Below are positions 1 through 7,614 of a stretch of 21,843 nucleotides of DNA, in pieces. Source of the stretch: Actinomycetota bacterium (GTDB lineage: Bacteria > Actinomycetota > Thermoleophilia > Solirubrobacterales > Solirubrobacteraceae). A program made the translations under genes and the position numbers. Each line of letters starts with the position of its first letter. Positions within the stretch are counted from its first letter, which is position 1. Location: assembly GCA_903970315.1 (NCBI GenBank), contig CAJCIJ010000254.1, positions 1 to 21,843 of the forward strand. Direction: 5' to 3'. The notes under the pieces were generated by a model that was given only the letters and a program-made list of their open reading frames with translations, had not been told where the DNA came from and searched no databases.

Positions 1-1161
<1,161 letters not shown>

Positions 1162-1228
1162 CTTCAAAACCTCCATATAGAGACTGCTGGCAACTGCCAC
1201 TTATGTCCGGGCCAAGCCGCGGAAAACT

Positions 1229-1257
1229 GTTGGCACTCTCATGGTGAGAGTGCCAAC
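1229..1257 (-). promoter_or_regulatory. CIRCE operator (HrcA binding site) of groES-groEL
   Basis: A perfect inverted repeat, TTGGCACTC-N9-GAGTGCCAA, occupies 1230-1256. It matches the CIRCE consensus (TTAGCACTC-N9-GAGTGCTAA) with one compensated change in each arm. The symmetry continues to 13-base arms (1229-1241 and 1245-1257) around a TGG centre. It begins right at the predicted transcription start, so bound HrcA would block initiation and the repeat would also lie in the mRNA leader. HrcA itself is not in the window. Confidence 0.95.
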
Positions 1258-1265
1258 TGGGGCTA

Positions 1266-1293
1266 GTTATAGCAAACGGCAGAGGTCAGTCAA
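1266..1293 (-). promoter_or_regulatory. Sigma-70-type promoter of groES-groEL
   Basis: On the minus strand TTGACT (1293-1288) and TATAAC (1271-1266) are separated by 16 bases, close to the housekeeping consensus. The predicted start is near 1259, immediately before the CIRCE repeat. This is the clearest two-box promoter in the window. Confidence 0.85.
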
Positions 1294-1328
1294 GCGGCCT
1301 GAACACCGCTGCAAACGGCCTTTCGCGG

Positions 1329-1727
1329 CTAGTTCTGGGCGCCGCCGAAGCCCTTCATGGCCTCGGTCATGCGCGGCGGCGTATCGACTATCTGCGAAAA
1401 GCGGACGACCGTCACGATGTCCTCCGGGGACACTGGACGCCCATAGATCTGCTCCAGGAAGTGGATCAACTCCTCGTGGCGGCGAAACTCAGGGTTGTCG
1501 TGCTTTATGTCGCGCGGCGACAGCTCGGACAGGCGCATGACCTCAACCTGGTCGATCACAGCCTCAAAGATCCGTTCGCGCGGCGAGTACTGGTAGCCGA
1601 TCGTCACAAGCACAAGTTGGTTCTTGCGGTACTTGTGGGACTTGTCGCCCAGACGGATCGTGGCCGTCTTGCGCCCACGCTTGAGCTCGTCGGCGAAGAT
1701 CGTGGAGTAGAAGTTCAGGACCTGCAC
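1329..1727 (-). CDS. Small ASCH-domain protein, putative RNA-binding
   Basis: The 132-residue product resembles the ASCH fold (a PUA-like beta-barrel often proposed to bind RNA or act on nucleosides). The ASCH-like signature is in the N-terminal third: NFYSTIFADELKRGRKTATIRLGDKSHKYRKNQLVLVTIG, with the KTATIR core, followed by EVMRLSELSPRDI and a helical end. The start is GTG at 1727, the first start after an in-frame TAG 12 bases upstream. The gene lies 93 bases downstream of the crp-like gene and ends 35 bases before the groES promoter, so it is probably not co-transcribed with groES by design, though read-through is possible. A TAGCCT box lies 9 bases before the start. The exact substrate is unknown and the domain call rests on motif resemblance. 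Confidence 0.75.
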   Translation of the reverse strand: MQVLNFYSTIFADELKRGRKTATIRLGDKSHKYRKNQLVLVTIGYQYSPRERIFEAVIDQVEVMRLSELSPRDIKHDNPEFRRHEELIHFLEQIYGRPVSPEDIVTVVRFSQIVDTPPRMTEAMKGFGGAQN

Positions 1728-1736
1728 GGTGCAGGC

Positions 1737-1764
1737 AGGCTACCGGTCTTTGCGTCCTTTGCAA
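1737..1764 (-). promoter_or_regulatory. Candidate promoter of the ASCH-domain gene
   Basis: On the minus strand TAGCCT (1742-1737) is preceded after 16 bases by TTGCAA, a 4-of-6 match to a -35 box. The -10 box ends 9 bases before the GTG start at 1727, leaving a leader of only two or three bases. The identification is by pattern only. Confidence 0.35.
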
Positions 1765-1820
1765 AACCGATGGGCCAGCGGCCTCCTGGCGGGCACACGG
1801 TCGGAGCCGCACCGGGTCGG

Positions 1821-2543
1821 CTAGAAGACGTAGGCGGCCAGGGCCTTGGGGTCGTGCACGACCAGGCGGCCCCTCCCCTGCGACACCACGCCGGCGCGCT
1901 CCAGCACGGCCAAAAACCGGCTCGCCGACTCGCGCGAGGACCCAGCCAGCTTGGCCACGTCGGCCTGTGTGGCCGTGACCAGCACGTCGCGACGCGCGCC
2001 ATCGGTGTGTGTCTCGCTGAGCGCCTGCTCGACAAGCTGCGAGAGCACCGTGGCAACGCGGCTTTGAACGGTCTGGAAGGACTGCCTGGCCAGGCGCTCG
2101 TTGGTTTCGCGCAGCCGGCGGCCCAGCGCTATGACCAGCCGCATGGAGATCTGCGGATGTTCCTTCATCAGGCGCCGCATGTCTCCCCCGAGCACAGCCA
2201 CCACGTGCACCCGGTCGACCGCCTCAACGGTCGCCGAGCGGCGCTCCTCCTCGAACATGGCCAACTCCCCAAAGATGTCGCCCGGCCCGAACGTGGCCAG
2301 CGTGATCGAGCGTCCATCGTTGTGCTCGCGCACGGCCCTGCAGTGGCCCGTGCGCACGACGTAACACGTGTCGCTCGCATCGCCCTCGCGAAAGACGACG
2401 TCACCGGGGTCAAAGCTCCGCGGCACCGCCACCTGGGCAACCCGCTCCAGATCGTCGCGCGACAGCGTCGCAAAGACGGGCACGCGCGCAAGCAGGTCGG
2501 CAACCTGACCGTCGGCGGACAGCGGTTGTCGGGAGGTCGCCAT
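1821..2543 (-). CDS. Crp/Fnr-family transcriptional regulator
   Basis: The 240-residue protein is a cytoplasmic cyclic-nucleotide-type DNA-binding regulator. The N-terminal half is a cNMP-binding beta-roll: FDPGDVVFREGDASDTCYVVRTGHCRAV, then the phosphate-binding cassette FGELAMFEEERRSATVEA with the Glu and the Arg-Ser pair that contact cAMP in Crp. A long dimerisation helix follows (QISMRLVIALGRRLRETNERL). The C-terminal winged helix-turn-helix has TQADVAKLAGSSRESASRFLAVLERAGVV. Length matches the family. The ATG at 2543 gives a normal N-terminus; the open frame continues upstream but without homology. There is no Shine-Dalgarno; TATCCC lies 7 bases before the ATG. It is divergent from the secreted hypothetical gene at 2679. 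Because the cassette looks intact, cAMP or a similar ligand is likely. No iron-sulfur cysteines of the Fnr kind are seen. Confidence 0.92.
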   Translation of the reverse strand: MATSRQPLSADGQVADLLARVPVFATLSRDDLERVAQVAVPRSFDPGDVVFREGDASDTCYVVRTGHCRAVREHNDGRSITLATFGPGDIFGELAMFEEERRSATVEAVDRVHVVAVLGGDMRRLMKEHPQISMRLVIALGRRLRETNERLARQSFQTVQSRVATVLSQLVEQALSETHTDGARRDVLVTATQADVAKLAGSSRESASRFLAVLERAGVVSQGRGRLVVHDPKALAAYVF

Positions 2544-2556
2544 GCCTGGAGGGATA
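2544..2556 (-). promoter_or_regulatory. Candidate leaderless -10 box of the crp-like gene
   Basis: TATCCC (2556-2551, minus) sits 7 bases before the ATG at 2543. The last base differs from TAnnnT, so this is a one-mismatch example of the spacing seen at other genes in the window. Confidence 0.35.
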
Positions 2557-2624
2557 GCAGACCTAAATCCGGCCGGACGGACCTCCAGCAGGCTGTCGCT
2601 GGCGTGTCTGCGAGGGTGGACCTG

Positions 2625-2637
2625 GATCGCTGCGATC
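2625..2637. promoter_or_regulatory. Perfect 13-bp palindrome in the divergent crp-like/secreted-protein promoter region
   Basis: GATCGC-T-GCGATC is exactly symmetric. It lies about 42-54 bases before the predicted start of the plus-strand gene at 2679, a place typical of activator or repressor sites. It does not resemble the Crp site TGTGA-N6-TCACA. No binding protein can be named. Confidence 0.35.
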
Positions 2638-2666
2638 GCCTGGCTCGCGTGCAAGCGGTGCAGCGC

Positions 2667-2678
2667 TATCTTCGGGCG
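2667..2678 (+). promoter_or_regulatory. Leaderless -10 box of the secreted hypothetical gene
   Basis: TATCTT (2667-2672) followed by 6 bases and then ATG at 2679 places the transcription start at or next to the start codon. There is no Shine-Dalgarno and no good -35 box. Confidence 0.5.
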
Positions 2679-3230
2679 ATGGCCTTCCACGGCTCCCCAA
2701 GCGCGGCGCTTGCACGCGCGCTCCTGCTGGCGGCGGCGACGGCCGCCTTCGGTGCGCCGTACGCCGCGGCGGCACCAGCGGGGCCGCGGGTCGGCGGCGG
2801 TCTGCCGCCCTCGCCCTACCACTCGCACGACCTGTGGGCCACGATCAACGTGTGCAACTCCAAGGACGCACCCGACATGGTTGGCATCCGCGGCTCCATG
2901 CCCGGCACGGGGCAAGCCGACGAAACGATGTACATGCGCTTCCGCCTGCAGTACATGGACGAGTCCACCGACACCTGGCAGGAACTCGGCGCGGGATCGG
3001 ACTCCGGCTTCGTGGCGGTGGGCTCGGCGTCCACCGTGCGCCAGACCGGGCGCAGCTTCACACTGCGGCCATCCACCAGTCCCGTGACCCTAAGAGGTGT
3101 CGTCGCGTTTCAGTGGCGCCGGGGCACGCGGGTGATCTACGCCACCGAGCGCGCCACCTCGGCGAACCATGTCAGCCTCGCCGGTGCGTCACCGCCGGGG
3201 TTCAGCGCGGCCACCTGCCAGTTCACCTGA
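2679..3230 (+). CDS. Secreted protein of unknown function
   Basis: I do not recognise this 183-residue protein. The N-terminus is a classical Sec signal peptide: a short n-region with Arg13, a hydrophobic core ALLLAAATAAFGA, and a likely AxA cleavage near residues 31-34 (PYAAAAPA). The mature part is rich in Ser, Thr and Gly and predicted to be mainly beta, with segments MYMRFRLQYMD, SFTLRPST and GVVAFQWRRGTRVIYATERAT. Two cysteines remain (NVCNSK near the mature N-terminus and ATCQFT at the very end), suggesting one disulfide that ties the termini together. The ATG at 2679 was chosen because the signal peptide starts there and a -10 box lies 6 bases upstream. The open frame extends far upstream on this strand but that part is antisense to the crp-like gene. 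The gene ends convergently, overlapping the end of the phosphodiesterase gene by 8 bases. Confidence 0.75.
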   Translation: MAFHGSPSAALARALLLAAATAAFGAPYAAAAPAGPRVGGGLPPSPYHSHDLWATINVCNSKDAPDMVGIRGSMPGTGQADETMYMRFRLQYMDESTDTWQELGAGSDSGFVAVGSASTVRQTGRSFTLRPSTSPVTLRGVVAFQWRRGTRVIYATERATSANHVSLAGASPPGFSAATCQFT

Positions 3231-3978
3231 CGCCGGCCAGCAGCCGGGGATCGTTGCTGATGATGCCTGCCACCCCCAGGTCGGCGAACCGTCGCACCAG
3301 CGCGGGGTCATCGACGGTCCAGACATACAACTCGCCGCCGGCGTCCACCACGGCGCGAGCGAGCCTGTCCGTGACCAGGCGCCAGTGGGCCATGATCGCG
3401 TCGACGCGTCCCGATCGCAGCGCCGCAGCGGCGCGCGCCGGCAGCAGTCGGCGAAACGCGGCCAGGGCGGCCAGGGCGGGCACGGCTGTCAGCGCCGAGT
3501 TGGCATAGTCGCGCTTGACGCGCGGCACCGACCAGCCCACGCGCAAGGTGGGCTCCTCGGAGCGCATGACATCCAGATCGGTCGGATACATGCTGCTGAC
3601 CAGCGAACGCCCTAACGCGTGGTTCTCGCGCAACGCGCCCACCACCGCGGCCCCGTAACCCGGCAGCTTGACGTCGACGTCGAGCTCTATCCCCGCATAC
3701 CGCGGCCCGCTGAGGTACTCCAGGGCATCGCCGAGCGTGATCGCCGTTCGCGCTCGCAGGTCGGCGTAGTCGTGGGCCAACAGCAGACGCCCGGTGCCGT
3801 CCGGACGCTCGCTGAGCACGTCGAACTCGATCATGTCAACGCCCGCATCCAGCGCCGCCTGGAAGCTCTCCAGAGTGTTCCCGGGCACGATGTGATCGGC
3901 GCCCTTGTGGCCCACTCTGCGCACGCGCCGGCTGGCCGGCGTGGGCGCCGACAGACCGGCTGGCGTTTGCGTCGACAC
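3223..3978 (-). CDS. Glycerophosphodiester phosphodiesterase (GDPD family)
   Basis: The enzyme hydrolyses glycerophosphodiesters to glycerol-3-phosphate and an alcohol; it belongs to the GDPD TIM-barrel family. The 251-residue product starts the barrel at [33 protein letters not shown], with the catalytic His24 and metal ligands Glu51 and Asp53, then [10 protein letters not shown] (second catalytic His), GIELDVDVK, and the end of the barrel [28 protein letters not shown]. The usual HRG motif reads HKG here. No signal peptide is seen with this start, so a cytoplasmic role is likely. The GTG at 3978 is preferred because a TAGCCT box lies 8 bases before it; GTG codons nearer the barrel are alternatives. 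It follows the glycosylase gene by 11 bases on the same strand. Confidence 0.88.
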   Translation of the reverse strand: MSTQTPAGLSAPTPASRRVRRVGHKGADHIVPGNTLESFQAALDAGVDMIEFDVLSERPDGTGRLLLAHDYADLRARTAITLGDALEYLSGPRYAGIELDVDVKLPGYGAAVVGALRENHALGRSLVSSMYPTDLDVMRSEEPTLRVGWSVPRVKRDYANSALTAVPALAALAAFRRLLPARAAAALRSGRVDAIMAHWRLVTDRLARAVVDAGGELYVWTVDDPALVRRFADLGVAGIISNDPRLLAGVR

Positions 3979-3986
3979 TGAGGCCG

Positions 3987-3992
3987 AGGCTA
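3987..3992 (-). promoter_or_regulatory. Candidate -10 box of the phosphodiesterase gene, overlapping the upstream stop codon
   Basis: TAGCCT (3992-3987, minus) lies 8 bases before the GTG at 3978. Its first three bases are the TAG stop of the glycosylase gene. Spacing is two bases longer than the tightest leaderless examples here. Confidence 0.35.
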
Positions 3993-4769
3993 GCGTGCCC
4001 TGCGGCCCGCCCGGGGCAGGCCAGCCAGAACCCGCGCCCGCTCCAGCACCCCATCGATCATGGGCTCGGTCAGTCTTCCCGTGAACGTGTTCTGCTGACT
4101 GGGGTGAAAGCAGCCCAGCATCGAGAAGCGCTCCAGGCCCTCCGGGTCGATCTGCTCGGCACCGTGAGCAAATCGCGGAGGCGCCACCCGTCTCCTGGCG
4201 CCCGCCCAGCGCAAGCGCATTTCCCAGGCCGCCCGCCAGGCAAAGGCGCCCAGGCAGACCACCAGGCGCACGTCTTGGAGCAACTCCAGCTCGCGCACGC
4301 TCCATTGCGCACAGCGGTCGCGCTCCTGCGGACTTGGCCGGTTGTCAGGCGGCGCGCAGCGAACCGCCGCCGAGATGAACGCCCCGCGCAGCTCCAAGCC
4401 GTCGCCGCGGCCCACCGATGTCGGTTGATTGGCGAACCCAGTCCGCCACAGCGCAGCGAACAGGAAGTCGCCGGAGCGATCTCCAGTGAACATCCGGCCC
4501 GTGCGGTTTGCGCCGTGCGCAGCGGGCGCCAGCCCAAGCAGGAGCACGCGGGCAGCGCTGTCGCCAAAACCCGGCACGGGCCTTCCCCAGTAGACCTCCT
4601 CGGCGAAAGCTGCGCGACGCTCGCGCGCCACCTGCCGGCGCCAGCTGACCAGCCGCGGGCAGCTTTCGCACTGGCCTACCTCGGCGGCCAGCTGCGCCAT
4701 CCGGGCTATTCGCGCCTCGATCCCCGCGGGCCGCGCATCGGTGGCGAGGTCGTTTGCGGCGCCGCTCAC
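3990..4769 (-). CDS. Uracil-DNA glycosylase, family 5 (UdgB type, 4Fe-4S)
   Basis: This enzyme removes uracil and other deaminated bases from DNA at the start of base-excision repair. The 259-residue protein has the family 5 motif 1, GLAPAAHGANRTGRMFTGDRSGDFL, where family 4 would have an acidic residue (GEAPG), and motif 2, HPSQQNTFTGRLTEPM. Four cysteines suited to a 4Fe-4S cluster are present: Cys34 and Cys37 (CESC), and a C-x14-C pair in VRCAPPDNRP...RDRC. Together these identify UdgB-type enzymes. The start is GTG at 4769; an in-frame stop lies 30 bases upstream, so no longer form exists. GAGGG (4777-4773) gives a ribosome site only 3 bases from the start. The gene is divergent from a lipoprotein gene with 18 bases between starts. 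Its promoter must therefore lie within or over that gene's 5' end. Confidence 0.93.
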   Translation of the reverse strand: MSGAANDLATDARPAGIEARIARMAQLAAEVGQCESCPRLVSWRRQVARERRAAFAEEVYWGRPVPGFGDSAARVLLLGLAPAAHGANRTGRMFTGDRSGDFLFAALWRTGFANQPTSVGRGDGLELRGAFISAAVRCAPPDNRPSPQERDRCAQWSVRELELLQDVRLVVCLGAFAWRAAWEMRLRWAGARRRVAPPRFAHGAEQIDPEGLERFSMLGCFHPSQQNTFTGRLTEPMIDGVLERARVLAGLPRAGRRAR

Positions 4770-4770
4770 G

Positions 4771-4777
4771 TACCCTC
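4771..4777. promoter_or_regulatory. Shared element: lipoprotein -10 box (plus) and glycosylase ribosome site (minus)
   Basis: On the plus strand TACCCT (4771-4776) lies 11 bases before the lipoprotein ATG at 4788. On the minus strand positions 4777-4773 read GAGGG, 3 bases before the glycosylase GTG. The same bases thus appear to serve both genes. The eight bases GTACCCTC from 4770 recur upstream of the rfbA-type and rhomboid genes. Confidence 0.4.
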
Positions 4778-4787
4778 TGCGATTGGC

Positions 4788-5369
4788 ATGACTGGGTCAT
4801 CCAACCAAGTTCGCGGCCACGCCGCCGTCCGCGCCCTGCGGACCGCCGCCAAAGCCCGCGCCCGCAGTGGTCCTCAGAAGGGTGGTCTGTTGGTCGTGTG
4901 CGCCCTCGCCGTAGCCGCCGGGCTGGCAGGCTGCGGGGAAAGCGTCTCCACCAGCTCCTACGCAGGCGAAGCCAAGCGCGTGGCCACCAGGATCTCGGAC
5001 TTCCAGAAGGACGTCACCGAAACAAGCCAGAAGAAGATCTGCACAAACGACCTTGCCGCTGTCCTGAAGGACAAGATCGCGGCCTCGACAGAACCCACGG
5101 AGGCCGCTCCTGTCGGTGGCGCCAAGAGCTCAGTATCCAAGCACACGGCCGTATCCACTGAACGCGAAGGTGCAGTGGGCAAAGTTTGTGAGGCCTCGAT
5201 CAAGGAGCAGCTCAAAGACGTGGAGAGCCTGACCATGAACATCCGGTCGGTCGCGGTGTCCGGCAAGACTGCCACCGCCAGCGTGGTGAGCACGTGGTCG
5301 GGCAAGGAACAACTCGCCACCGTTCACCTCGTCAAGGAACACGACACCTGGCTCATCGCCGGCCTGTAG
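4788..5369 (+). CDS. Hypothetical lipoprotein, possibly NTF2-like
   Basis: The 193-residue product has a long basic N-region (about 33 residues, many Arg and Lys), a hydrophobic stretch LLVVCALAVAAGLAG and a lipobox ending LAGC at Cys49. It should therefore be exported, lipidated and anchored on the outer face of the membrane. The mature region is charged and includes two cysteines (KKICTND and GKVCEAS) that could form a disulfide. The final part, SVAVSGKTATASVVSTWSGKEQLATVHLVKEHDTWLIAGL, resembles the last strands of small NTF2-like or DUF4878-like domains, but this is only inference. The ATG at 4788 fits the -10 box at 4771. The gene is divergent from the glycosylase and convergent with rfbB. 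I do not recognise a specific family. Confidence 0.78.
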   Translation: MTGSSNQVRGHAAVRALRTAAKARARSGPQKGGLLVVCALAVAAGLAGCGESVSTSSYAGEAKRVATRISDFQKDVTETSQKKICTNDLAAVLKDKIAASTEPTEAAPVGGAKSSVSKHTAVSTEREGAVGKVCEASIKEQLKDVESLTMNIRSVAVSGKTATASVVSTWSGKEQLATVHLVKEHDTWLIAGL

Positions 5370-5440
5370 GCCGGCCCGTAGGGCGGCGAGGCGAGGTCCT
5401 ATAGGGCCCGGCGCAGAGGCCCAGTCGGTGCTCGGACCTC
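5358..5440. terminator. Structured convergent region between the lipoprotein and rfbB genes
   Basis: GCCGGCC-TGTA-GGCCGGC (5358-5375) forms a 7-bp all-GC hairpin over the lipoprotein stop codon. A second repeat, GAGGTCC (5393-5399) with GGACCTC (5434-5440), encloses a smaller GGGCC/GGCCC pair (5404-5408, 5418-5422). There is no U-run, so a simple intrinsic terminator is not shown. The convergent position supports a two-way termination role. Confidence 0.4.
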
Positions 5441-6449
5441 AGTCTGTGCTCAGCGCACGGCCGTAATGGCGCTCGTAGTAGTCGCGGTACTCGCCTGACC
5501 GAATCGGCTCCCACCACCACGGGTTGGCGCGGTACCAATCCACGGTGTCCGCCAGTCCATCCTCCAGACGTACCTGCGGCTCCCAGCCGAGCGTGCGTAC
5601 CTTCGCCGACGACAGCGAGTAGCGCCTGTCGTGGCCGGGGCGGTCGCGCACATGCTCTATCAGCCGTGGATCGGCGCCTGTGAGCTCGACGATCCGGTTG
5701 ACGATCTCGAGGTTGGGGCACTCGTCGGGCCCTCCCACGTTGTAGACCTCGCCGGGCACGCCCTTGGCAAGCACACACCCGATGGCGTGCGCAAAGTCGG
5801 TCACGTACAGCCAGTTGCGCACCTGCAGGCCGTCCCCGTAGACCGGCAGTCGCTCCCCGTGAAGGGCAGAGAGGACCATCAGTGGGATCAACTTCTCCGG
5901 GTACTGAAATGGGCCGTAGTTGTTTGACCCTCGGCAGACCATGGCGGGCAGGCCGTAGGTGTGCACGTAACTGGACACCAGCAGGTCCGCACCGGTCTTG
6001 GTGGCAGCGTACGGCGACGACGGAGCAAGCGGCGAGCTCTCCGTGAACGATCCCTCACCGATGGACCCGTAGACCTCGTCGGTGGAGATCTGGACGTACC
6101 GCGTGCCCTTTTGCCTGGCTGCCTCAAGTAGTACGTGAGTGCCCAACCAGTTGGTCTGAACGAATGCGTCGGGCTCGGCGATCGAGCGGTCAACGTGGGT
6201 CTCGGCGGCGAAGTTAACGACCGCATCGGGCTGAGACTCGGCGAACGCACTCGCCACTGCCTGGGCATCCTCGATGGCGCCGTGCACCAGTGCAAAGCCC
6301 GGGGAGTCGGCGAGGTCTGCGAGGTTCTCCCTGCGGCCCGCATAGGTGAGCTTGTCCAAGACCACCACTTCGTCACCGTGATCGTGCACCCGCACGCGCG
6401 CGAAGTTCGAACCGATGAAGCCGGCGCCGCCGCACACGAGCAGTCTCAT
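5439..6449 (-). CDS. rfbB: dTDP-glucose 4,6-dehydratase
   Basis: RfbB/RmlB converts dTDP-glucose to dTDP-4-keto-6-deoxyglucose, the second step towards dTDP-rhamnose and other deoxysugars of the cell surface. The 336-residue protein matches family length. It has the NAD-binding GGAGFIGSNFAR (7-18), the family mark LDKLTYAGRRENL, the catalytic triad region STDEVYGS (Thr123, Asp124, Glu125), YAATK (Tyr147, Lys151), and the substrate-binding SNNYGPFQYPEKLIPLM. The ATG at 6449 begins right at the Rossmann strand, and GATGAT lies 6 bases upstream. It is 33 bases behind the nucleotidyltransferase gene that supplies dTDP-glucose, but has its own apparent -10 box. rfbC and rfbD are not in the window. 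Confidence 0.95.
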   Translation of the reverse strand: MRLLVCGGAGFIGSNFARVRVHDHGDEVVVLDKLTYAGRRENLADLADSPGFALVHGAIEDAQAVASAFAESQPDAVVNFAAETHVDRSIAEPDAFVQTNWLGTHVLLEAARQKGTRYVQISTDEVYGSIGEGSFTESSPLAPSSPYAATKTGADLLVSSYVHTYGLPAMVCRGSNNYGPFQYPEKLIPLMVLSALHGERLPVYGDGLQVRNWLYVTDFAHAIGCVLAKGVPGEVYNVGGPDECPNLEIVNRIVELTGADPRLIEHVRDRPGHDRRYSLSSAKVRTLGWEPQVRLEDGLADTVDWYRANPWWWEPIRSGEYRDYYERHYGRALSTD

Positions 6450-6455
6450 GCGCCG

Positions 6456-6461
6456 ATCATC
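6456..6461 (-). promoter_or_regulatory. Candidate leaderless -10 box of rfbB
   Basis: GATGAT (minus strand) sits exactly 6 bases before the rfbB ATG at 6449. It differs from TAnnnT in the first base. Transcription from it would start at the ATG. Confidence 0.35.
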
Positions 6462-6482
6462 CCAGGCGGCGGCGCTTTGCGC

Positions 6483-7574
6483 TCACGGGATGGCGATATC
6501 GGAGTTGTCGCCGACCACGAATCTGTAGGCCCGCGGCTGGCGGCCGCTGCGGCTCAACCGGACATCTCGACCGAGCAGCGAGGACTCGATCCGGCCGTCC
6601 AGGTTGGCAACGCTGGCCCCGGCGAGCAGGATGGAGTGCTCAAGCTCTGAGTGTTCCAGCACGCAGTTCTCACCGATGGCGGTGTACGGGCCCACATAGC
6701 AGTGGCTGAGCTTGGAGCCCGCTCCGATCACAACCGGTCCGCGCACCGTGCTGTGCTCGACGACTGCACCGGCCTCGATGGTCACCCTGCCTTCGAGCTG
6801 CGAATCGAGCACTTCGCCATCGACGGTGCCGGGCAGCGTGTCCAGGATCAGGCGGTTGGCCTCCAGCATGTCCTCCACCCGCCCCGTGTCCTTCCACCAG
6901 CCGCGGACGATGTGCGGCTCAACCCGAGCGCCACCGTCCACCAACGCCTGGATGGCATCGGTGATCTCAAGCTCCCCTCTCGCCGATGGGGCCAGCGCCC
7001 TGGCGGCGTCGTGAACGGCGGCCGTGAACATGTACACGCCCACGAGTGCCAGATCGCTTGCCGGTTGTGCGGGCTTCTCCACGAGGCGCACCACCCGCGG
7101 CGTAGCTCCCTCGACAGCGTCGGCCAGCTCGGCAACCCCGTAGTTCTGAGGGTCGGCCACCGGCGTCAGCAGGATCAGGGCGTCCGGCGAGTTGGCCTCA
7201 AACTCGCCCACAAGATCCGTTATCCCGCCCTGGAGAAGGTTGTCCCCCAGGTACATCACGAACGCACTTGACCCCAGAAAGGGCTCGGCCGTGAGCACGG
7301 CGTGTGCAAGACCCGCAGGGCGGTCTTGAAGGATGTAAGTCAGGCGCACGCCGAAACGCGACCCGTCTCCGGCCGCCGCGCGGATCGCATCTCCCGTCTC
7401 GGGAGCGATGATGATGCCGATCTCGTCGATACCTGCCGCCGCAATGGCCTCAATGCCGTAGAAGAGCACGGGCTTGTTGGCGACCGGGACAAGCTGCTTG
7501 GCATGGGTGTGGGTGATCGGGCGCAGGCGTGAGCCCGTCCCCCCCGCCAGAATTAGCCCCTTCAGCGACCCCAT
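6483..7574 (-). CDS. Glucose-1-phosphate thymidylyltransferase, long form with C-terminal left-handed beta-helix
   Basis: The enzyme joins glucose-1-phosphate to dTTP to give dTDP-glucose, feeding RfbB. The 363-residue protein begins with the nucleotidyltransferase signature LILAGGTGSRLRPITHTHAKQLVPVANKPVLFYGIEAI, then the YLGDNLLQGG metal-binding Asp, and VRLVEKPAQP. At about 290 residues the short RmlA would end. Here the chain continues with hexapeptide repeats (VEHSTVRGPVVIGAGSKLSHCYVGPYTAIGENCVLEHS) that form a left-handed beta-helix. This is the long StrD-like form common in actinobacteria and archaea. The ATG at 7574 starts the domain; TACCCT lies 9 bases upstream and there is no Shine-Dalgarno. 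The neighbour rfbB supports the dTDP pathway; a different sugar or nucleotide cannot be excluded. Confidence 0.9.
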   Translation of the reverse strand: MGSLKGLILAGGTGSRLRPITHTHAKQLVPVANKPVLFYGIEAIAAAGIDEIGIIIAPETGDAIRAAAGDGSRFGVRLTYILQDRPAGLAHAVLTAEPFLGSSAFVMYLGDNLLQGGITDLVGEFEANSPDALILLTPVADPQNYGVAELADAVEGATPRVVRLVEKPAQPASDLALVGVYMFTAAVHDAARALAPSARGELEITDAIQALVDGGARVEPHIVRGWWKDTGRVEDMLEANRLILDTLPGTVDGEVLDSQLEGRVTIEAGAVVEHSTVRGPVVIGAGSKLSHCYVGPYTAIGENCVLEHSELEHSILLAGASVANLDGRIESSLLGRDVRLSRSGRQPRAYRFVVGDNSDIAIP

Positions 7575-7583
7575 GTGCCGTGG

Positions 7584-7589
7584 AGGGTA
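7584..7589 (-). promoter_or_regulatory. Candidate -10 box of the thymidylyltransferase gene
   Basis: TACCCT (7589-7584, minus) ends 9 bases before the ATG at 7574. It lies in the 40-base gap after the PafBC-type gene and shares the longer motif GTACCCTCYRCG with two other genes in the window. Confidence 0.35.
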
Positions 7590-7614
7590 CAGGCCACCTC
7601 CAAGGCGCGCCGGG

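Noticed and set aside
2546..2588. Inverted repeat CTGGAGG and CCTCCAG near the crp-like start
   Set aside because: Seven-base arms 29 bases apart are expected by chance in such GC-rich DNA.
1461..2678. Long plus-strand open frame running into the secreted protein gene
   Set aside because: It is antisense to the crp-like and ASCH genes, has no recognisable domains and reflects high GC at third positions. Only the part from 2679, with a signal peptide and a -10 box, is kept.
4770..4830. Mycobacterial-type PafBC damage promoter (TTGTCRGTG-N8-TAnnnT) before the glycosylase gene
   Set aside because: I looked upstream of this gene and of the PafBC-type gene and saw no match to the motif.
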